Source: Amyloporia xantha
Taxonomy: Eukaryota; Basidiomycota; Agaricomycetes; Polyporales; Adustoporiaceae
Direction of reading: 5' to 3'
DNA length: 64,000 nucleotides
Assembly: GCA_036971615.1 (NCBI GenBank)
Contig: JAYKKR010000001.1
Span: 4,216,001-4,280,000 of the forward strand
The notes beneath the pieces are model-generated. The model ran no database searches, had not been told where the DNA came from, and saw nothing but the letters and a program-made list of their open reading frames with translations. Below, one piece after another: positions 62,895 to 64,000 of this stretch; the first letter of the stretch is position 1; the number at the start of each line of letters is the position of its first letter. The position numbers were made by a program, and so were the translations under genes.

Positions 62895-63298
62895 CCTTCC
62901 ATTTGAGCATCAAAGTATTCATTCATACATTACATATATAATCCAAAACAATCCTATTACTATCAGTGAAATTTTGAACTAAATACACAATATATTGATG
63001 GAGTGAGAGCCAATTCTCGTGCTCATCGGCGGCGGCGGCGGCGCCGACGCATTGGGCGCGCAGGCGCGCCGCGTCACGCGGGAGATCCCGATGCGTTCGG
63101 TGATCTGGCGCTGGACGCACGGTGTACTCATCGTTATCAGCGGTGCACTAGATAACAGTGAGATAAGCAGACTTATTGTATTTGGCAAGCCCGCTTTATT
63201 GGCAACTACAGGGTATTTGACTTTCGAGGCTAGCTAGCCCGGCAATCCCGGGGGGGTATGCCGGGCTAATTAGCCTGGGTGCACGTGAGGTCGAGGTG
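62895..63298 (-). repeat. Right inverted-repeat arm of element D
   Basis: Pairs with 61772-62176 in inverted order. Confidence 0.88.
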
Positions 63299-63306
63299 GT
63301 TATACG
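63299..63306. repeat. 8-bp target-site duplication of element D, right copy
   Basis: GTTATACG, identical to 61764-61771. Confidence 0.9.
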
Positions 63307-63700
63307 TCTCTGACCTTAGAGAGGCAGATATACACGGAATCACTTGGGTATGGACCCACTCGACGCTCCCTGATGTATCAGAACGCGTTGTCTTTGCCAT
63401 ATGCGCCGTACTGTCAGGTCCAGACAAAGACGGCCAAAATTTTCGGGTATGTTCAAAAATTCGATGAGTATCTCTACGTTGTCTTATTCCAAAGTCGCTC
63501 TTTGTACCGTGCCACTGTGCTGACCTTTAGGCTTTCGCTATATGGCAATGCTCACACCTCCGCGCGTGGCCCAGGCATACACAGATTGCAAAGAAGGGGG
63601 AATGCGACGGAAAGGCGAAAAAGCGATATGAACCTCTTTATATATGTCTGCAATCCCTGATCGATAGAAAACTTGGTCCATACAAGAATCAAGCCTGAAC

Positions 63701-64000
63701 ATGGAACCTACCAAATACGGAAAGCCTCTATCTATTTTAGGAAATGCCACATTCGAATTCGGTCGCATGCTGACTACAAATCATGATCAGCAGAGAGAAG
63801 GAGCTCTGCCCTCCTACCGGCTGCATGAATTTAAGTCTGGCTCACGTGGCCGAACACTCTTTCATATATACAAGCACGGAAAGAGAATATGCACAGCGCT
63901 CGGCCCATCCGTCGTAAAATATCGTATTACTGAAACTTCACGGACACTTGATCAATCATCATGCATCATCGATCATCGATCCCCTTCAGCCTCATACTGA
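63701..64000 (+). CDS. Unassigned short reading frame at the window edge
   Basis: The ATG at 63701 opens 99 codons that end in TGA on the last three bases of the window. The protein is basic and polar (YGKPLSILGNATFEFGRML; LFHIYKHGKRICTALGPSVV) and matches no family I know. The last 15 residues come from CATCATCGATC-like short repeats and may be intronic or untranslated, so the real exon could end earlier. The nearly 400 bp before it, back to element D, show no gene. Confidence 0.3.
   Translation: MEPTKYGKPLSILGNATFEFGRMLTTNHDQQREGALPSYRLHEFKSGSRGRTLFHIYKHGKRICTALGPSVVKYRITETSRTLDQSSCIIDHRSPSASY

Larger units (their letters stand above)
61772..63298. mobile_element. Element D: 1.5-kb foldback transposon with about 400-bp inverted repeats
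   Basis: The arms 61772-62176 and 62895-63298 are inverted copies. The outer 270 bp differ, as read by eye, by one base and one 3-bp indel; the inner part is more diverged. Both ends start CACCTCGACCTCACGTGCAC and are bordered by GTTATACG. The outer arm is full of small palindromes (GGCTAATTAGCC, GCCCGGC/GCCGGGC, GGCTAGCTAGCC). The 718-bp centre is AT-rich, with no usable frame. This is a non-autonomous DNA element. The 8-bp duplication and CA-ended termini would suit hAT, but the long arms are unusual for that group. Confidence 0.9.

Noticed and set aside
61833..63237. A similar frame of about 70-75 codons in both arms of element D.
   Set aside because: The arms are near-identical inverted repeats, so the same frame must appear twice. 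It has no known motif and is likely non-coding.

Overview
The window is nuclear DNA from a filamentous basidiomycete, most likely an Agaricomycete. Genes are dense, on both strands, and split by many short introns (about 45-65 bp, mostly GT-AG). There are no operons. The protein families fit: COMT-type O-methyltransferases, A1 aspartic proteases, fungal Arp5, Sec4/Rab8, Rvs167, Osh, and the very large UvrD-like helicase proteins common in mushroom-forming fungi. No rRNA, tRNA or CRISPR array was seen.

Layout. (1) 0.9-14.6 kb is an accessory block: two A1 aspartic-protease-like genes on the minus strand bracket two tandem O-methyltransferase genes, a broken third copy on the opposite strand and an unassigned gene. 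One protease is membrane-anchored and has lost its catalytic motifs; the other keeps both. (2) 16.0-21.5 kb is a conserved block: ISA1 (mitochondrial Fe-S assembly), ARP5 (INO80 complex) and a SEC4/RAB8 GTPase. (3) 21.9-25.3 kb holds two DNA transposons, one nested in the other, each with its own 8-bp target duplication. (4) 25.6-52.0 kb holds two paralogous giant genes (UvrD/TRANK1-like SF1 helicase, TPR-like repeats, CCCH zinc finger). They flank a divergent housekeeping pair, SDO1 and RVS167. The first copy is cut, just after Walker A, by a 3.7-kb TA-flanked inverted-repeat element whose removal restores the frame. The second copy has an apparent 1-nt frameshift. (5) 52.9-61.5 kb: an oxysterol-binding (Osh) gene and a 1,950-residue low-complexity/coiled-coil protein. 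(6) 61.7-63.3 kb: a 1.5-kb foldback element with about 400-bp inverted repeats and an 8-bp target duplication, then an unassigned short reading frame at the window edge.

The conserved genes act in Fe-S biogenesis, chromatin remodelling, exocytosis, ribosome maturation, endocytosis and sterol/lipid transfer. They do not form one pathway. The most unusual material is the paralogous helicase pair with its transposon interruption, and the set of four inverted-repeat elements whose borders can be fixed to the base.
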